From Turbatrix aceti (taxonomy: Eukaryota; Nematoda; Chromadorea; Rhabditida; Panagrolaimidae), in assembly GCA_963969345.1 (NCBI GenBank), contig OZ017767.1:2356001-2420000 (forward strand): a stretch of 64,000 nt of DNA, read 5' to 3'. Position numbers and translations under genes: made by a program. Positions 22,945-33,949 of this stretch are shown piece after piece. Positions within the stretch are counted from its first letter, which is position 1. Each line of letters opens with the position of its first letter. The notes under the pieces are model-generated. The model was not told the origin of the DNA and did no database searches. It worked only from the letters and a program-made list of their open reading frames with translations.

Positions 22945-23965
22945 ATGGCAGCGGTAGGCGACAGCTCGTCTCCCCCGACTTCACCGGGTCCAAAACCCTT
23001 CGAACTCTACCACCGAGCAGCTGCCGAATTCGTCGGAACCGCGGTTTTTGTATTTTTTTCGTCAATGTCGATGACCGCAGCCGTGCCGACGACCCCGGCC
23101 CCCGTGATGCCGCTGACCGCAGCGATGGGCCACGGCCTCGCAGCTCTGGTCGTCGTTGGCATGTTCCGGAGCATCAGCGGGGCCCACATTAACCCTGTCG
23201 TTTCCCTCGCCGCCGCGCTCAACGAACAGCTCTCGCCCGTGGATCTGGGGGCCTACGTCGGGGCCCAGATCGTTGGAGCCATTGCTGGGGCTTTTTTGAC
23301 ACGGGCCGCGACGACGTCTTTTCAGTACTCGATGGGCATCGGCGGCGCCACGCTGCCGCCGCTCCATGTTGAGTGGTATCAGGCGTTGATCGTAGAATTC
23401 GTCTACAGTGCCGTTCTCGTTCTCGCAGCTCTAATGACGTCGCCCGATACGAAAGGGGGTTTTATGGCGCCTCCGGCTGTCGGCGCTGTTATTGGGCTCG
23501 CTGTTTTGTCCGCGTGAGTTTTTTTTGGAGAATTAGGTTCTCAAAACGAAATTTTTTGAGAACGTGATTCTCAAAGCGAAAATTTTTAGAGTAGGTGGTT
23601 CTAGAAGTGAAAATTTTTTGAATGCGCGGTTCTCAAAGCGAAAGTTTTTTTGGCGCAAGTTTTTACGTTCAAACACAATTTCCACCGTTTTTGCTCTATT
23701 TTTCACGAATTCAAAATTTTATTCCATTTTTTACCCTTTCAGCGGCCCAATAAGCGGTGGCTCGATGAACCCAGCCCGCTCACTCGGACCCAACATTGCC
23801 GCCTCGATCTTCGAACTCTTCATCCACTCGCCCCCTCCCTACCACGACACCTACACCATCTGGCGCTATCACTGGATTTACTGGGCCGGTCCCGTCCTTG
23901 GTTCCCTCGCTGCCGCTGGTCTTTACCGTACGTTTTTCACGCAGCATAAAAATCGCCTGTTCTGA
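22945..23965 (+). CDS. Aquaporin, AQP8-like
   Basis: Exons 22945-23513 and 23743-23965, 263 aa, with six predicted membrane segments. MIP-family landmarks are [15 protein letters not shown] (TM1), [13 protein letters not shown] (TM2), loop [29 protein letters not shown] (TM3), loop [16 protein letters not shown] and [20 protein letters not shown] (TM6). The final HWIYW block resembles AQP8 and unorthodox invertebrate water or ammonia channels. Loop B has NPV where NPA is usual. The pore Arg after the second NPA is kept. The ATG follows a splice-acceptor sequence directly, so the true 5' end may include a leader or another exon. Confidence 0.92.
23528..23660 (+). repeat. Short tandem repeats in the aquaporin intron
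   Basis: Four imperfect units in a row: GGTTCTCAAAACGAAATTTTT, GATTCTCAAAGCGAAAATTTT, GGTTCTAGAAGTGAAAATTTT and GGTTCTCAAAGCGAAAGTTTT, spaced 30-40 bp. This is the same family as the NCAPG2 intron 3 units and single copies near 43.4 kb. Confidence 0.75.
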
Positions 23966-25229
23966 CTTCAATTTTTTTATAACAATATTTATTTCTGTTT
24001 CCGATGGAGATTACATAAAAACCATAAATAAAAAAATGAAAAAGCTATTTTCAGGCCAAAGGTTGACGTTTGCCGTTCAATAAAAAGTGATTTGAAGGAT
24101 TTTGGTTGGGAAGAGCAACCTATACCATATACGGTCTAATGACCTGGCAACCGGATGTTCCTTAGGTTACATCCAAAGTGACGTAGCCTCCTTCGTTGAA
24201 GCTACAAAAAATAGGCATCAAGATGATGAGATTACCGGAAGCGCACCCTCATGTTGGGATAATAAAAAGCACCGACTACGACTCACTCTTTTGTTCATTC
24301 ACACATTCGTTGGTCATTCAATTTGTTTTTTGCAAGGCTTTATTGCGTGCCACAGAGTCCAAGAAATCGGATGTTGGAAGAAAAAAAGGCTCTGATGAAG
24401 CTGACAATGAGGTGCATGTCATACGGTTGCTCTAAAAATAATTATAATGTATTCTAACGGGTTGTGCCGTAAACAACGTTTTCAAATGGTTGAGGTGTTC
24501 TTTTATGTTGTTTTCGTTTAAATCATGAGACTTTTTGGCACGTAATAAACATCAACGCAAACCAAAAAAATGGTGGGGTGCAAAGAAAACAAGGTTTCGT
24601 AAAGAACGATTTAAAAATAAATTTACTTTTACTTTGCTAAAATAAATGTGATAAAAATAAATGTGTTCGCATAAATGGGAACGGTAGAAAACAGAATGTC
24701 AGGAACCGAGTGTTTTTTGAATTTTTCAAAATCTCTTTAATTTCTTGGATTCAGTGTTGTTGGTTCCAAAAAAACCGGAAACAAAATTTTTTGGGGAACC
24801 GATATTCGGAAGCAAAACGAAAAAATATTTCTACCCAAATCGAAAACTGAACCGCATCAACATTTGTTTGTACCCATTTCACAAAAATGGAACCAAAATT
24901 GAATCGATAGTATTTTTCAAAACAGATTTTGGAATTGAAGACGAATATTTTGCTCTGTGTTTGTGAAGCATTTTTCGTCGCAATAAATATTAATAAAAGT
25001 TTTTAGATTGCCATTTTTTTGGTTGTGTTGTTTTTAAATTCGTACAAATCATGACATCAGTTTTAAATCAAAATTTGTTTTACGTTCAAATGTACAAAGA
25101 TCACTAAATTCAAGAATAACCCAAATCTTTGTAAATAAATGACTCAAATCTGACGCACACACAAAAATTTTGTAGGTATTGTTCTTTGTCCTGTATAATG
25201 TCATCGATCAATGTACACTCAAAAAAACC

Positions 25230-25261
25230 GACCACCAAAGCTTTCTGTAGCTTTGGTGGTC
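25230..25261. other. Perfect 13-bp hairpin
   Basis: Arms GACCACCAAAGCT (25230-25242) and AGCTTTGGTGGTC (25249-25261) enclose a TTCTGT loop. It could be an RNA hairpin or the joined ends of a small inverted-repeat element. No flanking target duplication or longer stem was seen. Confidence 0.6.
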
Positions 25262-25924
25262 ATAAAAAATCAGCTTTGCTCGACCACCGGACTGGAACGA
25301 ACGTCCAATTAACTTTTTTTTCTCGGTATTACGTCTCGTGCCCCAGACAACAAACCATTTTTTGTTAAACCTCACGTGCATTTATTTTTCAGTGGGTCAC
25401 GTAACCTTTTCTGAATCCTCGGTTTAAATTACCTCTTTTGCACGACTTCAGACTTTGATAACCATCATTTGTTGCGTTTTTTTTCTGTTTTTACTTAAAG
25501 AAATAATAAAAGTATTATACCTTGCAATTTGTGACATGGCACACGCAAAGTGCCTTTTATTCAACAATTTTTTTGACTTAACGAGTGCAGGATAAATTGT
25601 TGGTTATGTACCTTTGCCGACTCGGAAGGGGAGGGACCAAGACTGTCATTTTTTTTGTTTTGCACTAATGTGCACTGGAAGCTTCCATATAACTACCGCC
25701 TTGCCCTTCCTGCAAAGTGGCAGTCGGGGTTTGACTCGGCGCTTCTGGTGCATCCTCGATCGTCTTCTGGTCTTCTGACGCGTGATTTGTGAATAAGTGT
25801 GCCGTGAGTCATTCTTCGGGGTCACAGAACACCCCGGTGACGTGAATCGGTCAATCACGACCCCCAATCTCTTTGTTCATCCACCTGATCACATTCACAT
25901 TCCATTCTCATTGCAGGGAGCTAC

Positions 25925-25932
25925 TATAAAAG
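25925..25932 (+). promoter_or_regulatory. TATA box of the neuropeptide-like gene
   Basis: TATAAAAG, 75 bp upstream of the ATG at 26007 and in a GC-rich context. The position fits a TSS near 25955-25960 and a short 5' UTR. Confidence 0.6.
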
Positions 25933-26006
25933 ACCGGCCAACCCCGGCCATTCGCAGAGTACAGCACCACTACATATTACTACCACCCTGCAAAGCAGTC
26001 AGTCCG

Positions 26007-26385
26007 ATGCTCACCTACCGCGCAGCGACCATCTTGGTCACCTTGTTCCTCGTTGCTATCAATGTTGATGGTGAGTCTGATTCTGCTTTTGTATACAATC
26101 ACAAATTGTGTTACAGTAACCACCGCCCGTAGCCCGACATCGCTCGGAATCATTTCCTCGCTCACCCCCTACAACATCAACAAGAATATCCCCTACGAAG
26201 TGTACGTCGCTGAAGCGGGGCAACGTCGAGCAAATAAACGCTTCGCTGGCAAGGGCGAACCAACTGGCGAGGAAAGCGAAGAATCCAGCCGCTACAGCGC
26301 TCGCGTCGGTAAAAGATCCGCAGTCGAGATCCCGGCTGCGTACGATGGCTTAGAAGCTTTCCTGGGACTCGCTGAGATGCCCTAA
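26007..26385 (+). CDS. Small secreted precursor with dibasic sites (neuropeptide-like)
   Basis: Exons 26007-26070 and 26117-26385, 110 aa. The signal peptide MLTYRAATILVTLFLVAIN is followed by a propeptide containing QRR, NKR and VGKR sites. The Gly-Lys-Arg would give an amidated peptide after convertase cleavage, beginning after NKR with FAGKGEP and ending SARV-amide. The last KR releases a 22-residue C-terminal peptide starting SAVEIPAAYDGL and lacking an amidation Gly. Each exon is in phase and a TATA box is present, so a regulated secreted product is likely. I cannot assign a known neuropeptide family. Alternatives are another small secreted prohormone or antimicrobial precursor. Confidence 0.65.
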
Positions 26386-27439
26386 AAAACATGACACACA
26401 AAATCGCCCCGAAAAACATCGAATGCAAAGTCTGCTGTTTTCCTTCCAAAAAAATACAAAACAAACTTGGTCCCAATCCCCAATGCATGCAATCAGCCTC
26501 GCCGAATTCAAATTCTTCTCCTGCTTCGTTGACACAATCGTTGCACTTCGTCCTCCTCGCTTGTCCATCAGCCAACAACAAAAACTACAACAACAACAAA
26601 AACAACCGTCTGCAATTACATCACTTCGGAACGTTTGAATAATATTACTCAGCTTCGGAAATGTAACCCAATCCTTCCCCCAATCGACCCTCGCTTATTA
26701 CCGCCGTACAATGATATGAGCTCCATAAACTATGTGGTGTTAGCTCACGGAGGTCACGCAGCAATAAAAAATAAGCTGGGCTAAATATAAAAAGTTGATA
26801 CAATACGATAATACATAATTGTAGGTGGGTGAAAAAAACAGCGGTAAAAAACAAAAAAGGTACAATTTTGAACACTGCAGAAAGTGCGAAAAAAACTGGA
26901 AAACAACAAAATAAACTGTTCAAACTAGAAAACGTAAATGTGCAAAAAAATAAGATTCATAAATATTTGCGAAAAATGATGTTATAAATTTTTTAGTTTC
27001 TGTTTGTTCAAAAGCAAGGGCCGCAAATCAAAATTACGGTAAAAAAAAGTTTCTTATGCCAACCAAAATTGGAGTTTGAAGTGTACATGATGCAACCATT
27101 TTTTTGTGAGACAGAAATATTTTTGTAGTAGCGCAAGGTTTTTCTCTCACAAATTATATAAAGCTACATGATTGATTTTTGCACCTGTCAGTTGATTGTT
27201 TGACACCAAACAGCCAGACAGGCCGTTGTAGACAACGCAGACGGTTAGGTTAGCCCGACTTTGTTCATTGGCATGTTCAGCCCATTTTTAGACAAATCAA
27301 GCCGCGCCCATATATTATGTGCATATTTTCATAAAATATGTAACTAGTTTTTGTATCTGTTACTCGTAATTGAATAAATGATAGCCATTATCATTTTTTT
27401 TTGGTTTTTTGAAACATTTGACATTTTCATGGATACAAA
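26386..27439. other. Intergenic region upstream of the 7TM gene
   Basis: Holds the 3' UTR of the neuropeptide-like gene (CAACAACAAAAAC low complexity at 26570-26610), then AT-rich DNA. No TATA box is clear, and no further gene is supported. Confidence 0.5.
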
Positions 27440-28545
27440 ATGTACGATATTAACAGCTTTCCTGTTTACATTTTGCTTTTTATTCTTGTATTGGGAAGCG
27501 CAGTTGTTCTATTGAACTTGGCAGCTTTGTACTCTGTGTATAAGGTATTTTTTTAAATTAAAAATTGAATTACCAATATTTGTTTGTTTTTAAACTAAAA
27601 ATTAAAAAATTTCAGAATCAAATGAAAAACAACTTGGCAAGATCGAGTACGTTTATGATCTGTATAATGATTTACTTGAGCTTCATAAGTATCATATTTA
27701 ACCTTACAGAACTTTATTCCTATTTCACAGGAGCGTTGAGTTCTTCAGAATACGTACAGTTATTAGAACAGCATACCATCAATTTGGACAGAAATGAGAG
27801 TTCAAGCGATCTTGAGCTTAAATTGCAAGAAAGTCTAAATTCAATGATAAATCACGCTGACTATGTAGTTGTTGGTACGATTTTACGCGAATATTTGAAT
27901 CATTTTTTCTTTTTTGGAATGTTTATCCTGTCATTAAACCAATTTCTTATTTTCTATTCTCCAGAAATGAATTCTAAAATTTTTGAGGGTAATTTTGTGT
28001 ACATTATTTTGATAGCGTTGTCTCTCTTTAATATCGTTCTGACGGCAGTGACGGGCGCGTACTGCTTTTGTATATTTGTGCCACCGAGTTTCGACCCAAT
28101 AATGAGTGTTTTTACAATTTTTATAAATACAAGAAAATATTATACTGTAGACCTTTTAAATGAAATTTTTAAAAGAAAATTTAACGTTTTGTTATGCCCG
28201 ACAACGGTTTTTTACATTTTGATTGTGCTTGAACTTCGCTTCAAGCTGACCTGGAGAATCAAAAATGGAAAAGATTTTTTCAAACCGGTGACAGAAACTA
28301 ACAATATTGAACGAAAATGTGCATGGTCTCTTGCAATCTTCTGTGTTATCCTGATATTGGCGGAGTACGTTCTGTTAATTGTCGTTCACACTTGCGAAGT
28401 TTTTTATAGCATAAATGATGATTGTTTTGACGGGCATACAGTATTCTTCCTGTTAGCCCATGTATTTAATGCTAACACGTTGTCTTTCTTGGTGGCACTC
28501 TTGAATAGTAATACGCGGGAAACGTTTATAAGGTTGTTGAAATAA
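27440..28545 (+). CDS. Seven-transmembrane chemoreceptor-like GPCR
   Basis: Exons 27440-27544 and 27616-28545, 344 aa. Hydrophobic segments fit seven TMs: 8-33, about 45-68, about 125-145, 158-182, about 228-248, 275-300 and 312-332. After TM3, NQFLIFYSPEMNSKIF sits where rhodopsin-like nematode receptors have an NRF-x-x-x-x-P-x-K element in place of DRY. TM7 ends NSNTRETFIRLLK, like the NP-x-x-R-x-x-F end of serpentine chemoreceptors. Composition is AT-rich, unlike the housekeeping neighbours, as is common for rapidly evolving chemoreceptors. The exact subfamily is not resolved. The long extracellular loop with Asn-Glu-Ser-Ser is unusual. Confidence 0.65.
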
Positions 28546-28744
28546 ATATAATTGTGCTTCCATTAAGACAATCTGAGTCTCTGTGAAATCAACGGTATAC
28601 TGTAATATTAATATATTGTGTAAATATTTTTGTTGAGGATAATAAAGATTGATAACATTTTTTTTCAAATTTTTTAGTCCGGCAAATTCAACCATTTTTC
28701 ACCCTTTAATCCACATTTTATTTTTAATCAGTAAATAAACCCAT

Positions 28745-29399
28745 CTACAAACCAGGAACACGATACACCGAACCAAAACCCAAGCCCCTGAGAAAAGCCT
28801 TGGCAAAAGTACCCCGGGGCGCTGTTTTCAGAGGCTCGGGATTAAAAAGCTTCTCACTGCGAAGATCCTGGACCAGCTTGGACGGCGTCGAGCACACAAG
28901 ATGCCCAAGTTCGTGGAGTCTTTCGGCGAGCTCGGATTGATGGTTGTCCATGAGTTTATCGTTGATGACCGCGATCATGGGCTTACGATACCTGAGAGCC
29001 TCGAGACACGTGCCGGCTCCTGCGTGGCCAATTATCAAGTCGGAAGAGCACATGAAGGTGTCAATAGACGGCTGGTAGCGGAAGTAGTTCACCTGGAATG
29101 AAATTTGTTGACAAAGACGATTTTTTGGGATTTTTTAGAAAAATAAAAAACAATTGTCAAAAAATTTTTGACCTAAAATGTCACATTTTCTAACCAACCG
29201 TCAATCCTTCGGCGAAAAACACGCCTTCATCCGATGCATCAGACCGCCTAGAATCCATGGCATCGCCCGCTCCATACTGCAGGATAACCTGATCAAATCC
29301 GAGACTGCCAAGTTCCTTCAACGCTTCTTCCGACAGCACAGCATCGATCAGAGCGTCAAACCTCGTGCTTCCGACCGTCACAAAGCACGTCTTGGTCAT
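28745..29399 (-). CDS. ALG13: UDP-GlcNAc transferase catalytic subunit ALG13
   Basis: Exons 29399-29199 and 29092-28745, 182 aa. The protein is the soluble glycosyltransferase subunit that, docked on ALG14 at the ER face, adds the second GlcNAc to dolichol-PP-GlcNAc in N-glycosylation. Motifs are FVTVGSTRFDALIDAV at the start, the acceptor region IIGHAGAGTCLEALRYRKP, the NDKLMDNHQSELAERL helix and the LGFG near the C-terminus. Length matches the short ALG13 form without OTU or Tudor domains. The start shares a 265-bp divergent upstream region with the NO66 gene. Confidence 0.95.
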
Positions 29400-29664
29400 C
29401 CTAGCTTCCAATCAACCCGTGAATCTCGTCAAAAAAGATTCACACGTCATGCAATTGCACAACCAAATAAAAACGTAAAAACGCGCACGTATCCATTCCA
29501 CGTGGTCCTGAGGGGAAAAATCAACGTCGTCCTTTTGTCTGCATTTTTTGGCAGTTTTGTACGTGTTTTTCCTCATTTTGCCTTTTATCATGCTCCGATT
29601 CATTTTCTTTCTATTGTTTTCGGTTGTATTGATTATTTTTCACTTTTTAGGCTACCTAGCGAGG
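29400..29664. promoter_or_regulatory. Shared divergent upstream region of ALG13 and NO66
   Basis: 265 bp between two start codons on opposite strands, leaving little room for separate promoters. No TATA box is seen. TTTTTAG ends 14 nt before the NO66 ATG. Confidence 0.5.
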
Positions 29665-32600
29665 ATGAAGCAACAGCTCAAGACTGTTGACGACGTCAGA
29701 AAGCTCATGGAGCAGCGGCGACAGGATGCTCTCAATCGCCAGAGGGGAGTCTCGGAAGATGGGCCTACCGAAAGCACTCCTGCCTGTGGGTTGCATTTAT
29801 TCTGGAATTATCTTTAAGAACCATTTTTCAGCGATTTTGTTAGAAAAGAACGATCTGGAAGCCAGTCATTCAAAATCAACGACTGAAAAGGCTACTCCGA
29901 AGGTAAGTGCACGTTTTGAGACGGTTTTATGACTTTGATTACGTGGGTTTTCTTTTTTTCAGGGTAAGGGTAAGAAAAAAACCCAGGAAACCCCCACCGA
30001 CTCAGCCGGTGATCATCAGTCTCCCAAATCGACGAAGAAGGGTGCTACGCCATCGGTCAACGGCACAACTCCTCAGGTAAACGGCACCGCGGACTCCAGC
30101 TTTGTTTCTTCGACTTCTGGCACTCCTCTGGTTTGTTTACCTATTTTTTGACGGATTTTTATAAAATTGTTATTTTTCAGTCCAAAAATCAGCGACGAAG
30201 GCAACGAAGAAAGCAACGTCAGCTGGAGAAGGAGAACGAAATTGCTCAGCAGGAGAACGCCGAGGATTCTGATGTCATTATCGAAGAACCTGAGAAGGAA
30301 CCGACTGAGCAGGAATTGGACGTAAGCGGGGACGTCGCTGAAAATGAAACTCCATCGAAGGTTCGTTTTTTTTTGTGTTTTTTAAATTTTTTTGGCCTAA
30401 AAATACCACATTTGTCTCTATTTTTAGAAAAAGAAGCCAAGAAAGAAGAAGAAGGGCAAGAAGGCCAAAGAATCCGTTGAAAACGACAAACCCGAGTCTA
30501 TCGAGTCCGAACAGCCCGCAACTCAGTCATCTGACGAACAACGCCTCAATCGAAAGCGTCGCGCTGCTGACAAAATCGAAATTATCCCCGTCGAGGATAC
30601 CAACGGCAAGGCTGCTGCTGCCAACGACGAAGAACCGACGGATTACATCGTGGAGAGCCCTGACGAGAACGGCGAGCCCAAGCGACCCAGAATCGATGAC
30701 GACGACGATGATGAAGTCGACGTTGAAAACGAAAACAGCATCACCGACGACAGCGATGACAATATCCTCCTCTTCGGCGACGATGGTGAAGGCGAAGACG
30801 GCGGAGAAGACATTTCCTGGTCCGATAACAGCGAAGACGACGACGATTCTTATGGATCCTTTGATTTTGATCTCGAAAGCGGCGAACTCGACAATCTCGA
30901 CGGTCAGGCTCTGTTTGACATCACCGGAGCCGAGCGCAATAGCGACGACGACGTCGATGACATCATTTCGAGCATCCGTCCCCGGGACGAAGGCGAATCT
31001 GACGAGGACGACGAAGATGCGGACGAAGACGCTGAGGAAGAGCTGGGCGACGACCTCGCTGCCCTCGCTGAAGGCGACGATGAGGAACTCTACGCTGAGG
31101 ATTCCGATGCAACGGATGATTCTTTTGTCGTCGCAGACGGCGACGGTGAGGAGGAAGACGAGGACGTCGATATGGAAGACATCGAAGGAGATGACGACGA
31201 CGAAGGCGACGAGGATGTCGAAAATCCCATCGATGGCGATCAAGTCGGTGTCGAGATGGACGACGAAAACGAAGTCGACACGGACGAAAGCGGCGAAGAC
31301 GAAGAAGACGACGACTCGTTCGGTGAGTCTGCGTTCTCGGACATCACTGACGAATCCATTCCCATGGATCCCGTTCCCATGTTCAAATTCACGCCGGACT
31401 ACAAACTCGAAATCGACGGATACTCGGTCAACATTGATGGACTCCTCATCGAAGTCACCCGCGCAACCGCCAAGGTCACCGACGACGGATTTGAGGTTTA
31501 TAAATTTTCGAAGAATGAAGAACTTCACTCGTCGATGATGGGCATGGATGCCTTCAAGTGGCTCGTTGCTCCGGTCGACACGGATGAATTTTTTGAGTGG
31601 GTTTATTTTATTTTTTTTATTAAAAATTTGTTTTTTCAAAAATTGTACACCAATGAATTTTTTTGAGTGAGTTTTGTTTTTTAGATTCGTTTTTTTTGAA
31701 AAATTGATTCGTTGCATGTTTTTTTGGAAAATTTATCACATATATGTTTTTTCGATTTTTTTTCGATGTAATGTAGCATTTTTTTGAAAAGTCGGTCAGA
31801 TGCATGTTTTTCGAAAAATTGATTAATTGCAAAGTTGCATTTTTTTCAAAAATTGATTCGTTGCAAAGTAGCATTTTTTTTTGTAAAAATTTTTTTTCCG
31901 ATGTAAAGTTGCATGTTTTTTTGGAAAATTTATCAAATGAACGGTTTTTGTTTTATTAAAAAACAAATTTCCATAATTTCCATATTTTTAGGCACATCTA
32001 CCAGCGCAGAGTCCTCCACGTCGTCCGCCGCCACCGTGCCTATCACAAGGGTCTTTTTACGTCCGATAACCTCCTAAAAATCGTCCAGGAAAACGACCTA
32101 GAATATGGGAAACACATCAACGTCGCCCACTACACCGCGGATCAGGGCCGAGTGACGAATTCGACCGAAGGCCGCGTCTTTGCGCACCAGCTCAAGGATT
32201 TCGTCGCTAATGGGTGGTCAATTCAGTGCATGAATCCCCAATCGTATTCCGACGAGATTTGGTACCTCTGCGAATTGCTTCAGAATGTGACAAACAGCTT
32301 TGTCGGCGCTAATACGTGAGTTTTTAATTTTTACTTTTTTTTAATTGAATTTATTTTTTTTAGATATCTGACCCCAGCGAACGCCGCTGGCTTTGCCCCT
32401 CACTGGGACGAAATCGACGCTTTTGTCATCCAAACCGAAGGCCGAAAGTACTGGCGCGTCTGGTCTCCCCAGCTCGACCAAGTTCTGCCCAGCGAGTCGA
32501 GTGGAAATTTCTCGGAATCCGACATGCAAAACCATCACCTGGTTTTTGAGGGATTCCTGGATGAAGGCGATGTCCTCTACATTCCCCGTGGCTTCCTGCA

Positions 32601-33565
32601 CGCAGCTTCCGCCGGCAAGACGCATTCCCTGCACGTGACGGTCTCGTTCAACCGGGTCTGGACGTTCACCCACCTCGTCCAGACGGTCCTCGATGACGTC
32701 ATCGCTTCTGTTGACACCGAAATCATCAACGCACGCCGATCGCTTCCGCCGTACTATGGCGAGCTCAACGGACGGGCACCCATCGATTTTGAAGTCGGGT
32801 TCAATCACAAGTGAGTTTTTTGATCGAGCGAATTTTTCGAGTCGAATTTTCGAGCGCGCGATAAATATTTTTACCAAAAAAAAGTTTTTTTATGTAATGC
32901 GTAAAAAATGTAATTTTTTGCAATCAGAAAATTTTCAGAAACAAAAAAACGAAATCCAAAATTTTTGACGAAAAATTTTGCCAAATTATTTTATTACGGT
33001 TCAAATTGTTATATTTTGTGTTTTATAGGATCACGCCCATCATTCTCGACATGGCAGATTCATTCAAGACCACCCTCGTCGAGCAGCTTCCAACTGCGAT
33101 CGATCGCATGGCTACGGAGTTCATCCGAACCGCGCTGCCTCCGATGCTGACGCCCAACGAGTGCAAGCACTCTGTACACGGCGCAGTTGGTCTCAACATG
33201 TTCCACGACGCTTCCATCAAGGTAACGATGTCGACCGAAGTCCGCCTCATCCGAGCGAGCATCCAGCGTCTAGTCTACGAAGAACCGGATAAGCCGATGA
33301 TTGTTCACTCCGTCAGCAACAGCAGAATCCCTTCGCCCGATCCTGAGTTGCGGTACATTCCTATCAGCCGGAAGGTCTGTTTTTTTTAGATTTTTTGAAT
33401 GTTTTGTGAAAATGGGTTTTTTTGCAGGACGTTCGCATATTTACAACGCTCCTCGACGCCTATCCACAGTGGCTTGGAGTTCGTTTCCTCGAAGCCGGAA
33501 AGCAGGGTCGTCGGTTTGCAGAGTTGCTCTACTTCAATGGCCTCCTGCTCGTTCGTAAGCCTTAG
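29665..33565 (+). CDS. RIOX1: Ribosomal oxygenase NO66 (JmjC Fe(II)/2OG dioxygenase)
   Basis: Nine exons: 29665-29785, 29832-29902, 29963-30130, 30181-30360, 30428-31596, 31992-32315, 32364-32810, 33029-33374 and 33428-33565, all in phase, 987 aa. The N-terminal half is low complexity: Lys-rich basic blocks (GKGKKK, PRKKKKGKK, RKRRAADK) typical of nucleolar targeting, then a long Asp/Glu tract. The JmjC cupin has metal ligands in PHWDEID (His about 691, Asp about 693) and PRGFLHAAS (His about 757), preceded by NAAGFAPHW, which marks the NO66/MINA53 group. The C-terminal winged-helix part follows. The family hydroxylates a histidine of ribosomal protein uL2, with reported H3K4/K36 demethylation. 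The catalytic residues are intact. The acidic tract is much longer than in vertebrates. Confidence 0.95.
31660..31935 (+). repeat. Imperfect tandem repeats in NO66 intron 5
   Basis: Units of about 45-60 bp built around AAAAATTGATTCGTTGCA, AAGT(A/T)GCATTTTTTT and GCATGTTTTT repeat at least five times with divergence. They look like local slippage amplification. No protein-coding content is visible. Confidence 0.7.
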
Positions 33566-33949
33566 AAGCTGTTCTGAAGGCTGTCGCGAGCGGTTTTTAA
33601 ATACAAAAGTGCCGAAAATGTTCGTTCGATCGCTCAGGCAACAGCCCAGGATGAAATCCAGTTTGTCTACGTTTTGTTGAGTTTTTTTGTTTGTTTGAAG
33701 GTTCTTTATTTTGTTCCCGATTTTTTAACCGTTTTCCTGTGCTCTACACATTTCTTTGTTTTTTTTTCAATTTGTGAGATGCCCCTGTGTTCGAAAGTAG
33801 AGTGAATTATTCGGATTTTATTTATTTATTTACTTTTTATCTGCATTACCCGTGGCAAAAACACCGCAAAAAAACAGCTATGGGGAGGGAAAAAAGTTGG
33901 GAAACAACTTACATCCCGAATTTTTAAATTTTTGTGCGATCGATGTTGG
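33566..33949. other. Convergent 3' region between NO66 and BTAF1
   Basis: 384 bp separate the two stop codons. A - strand cluster of overlapping AATAAA signals lies at about 33818-33832 for BTAF1. No clear NO66 poly(A) signal is seen. Confidence 0.55.

Larger units (their letters stand above)
23966..26006. other. Intergenic region between the aquaporin and neuropeptide-like genes
   Basis: No supportable coding gene. Moderately GC-rich stretches at 24100-24430 and 24740-24970 hold short open frames without recognisable motifs and may be relics. A perfect hairpin lies at 25230-25261. The proximal promoter of the neuropeptide-like gene, with a TATA box, is at 25.8-26.0 kb. Confidence 0.5.

Noticed and set aside
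30527..31717. 396-codon antisense open frame, Val/Phe/Asp-rich
   Set aside because: It is the complement of the Asp/Glu-coding tract of NO66 exon 5; GAC/GAA/GAT codons give open antisense frames.
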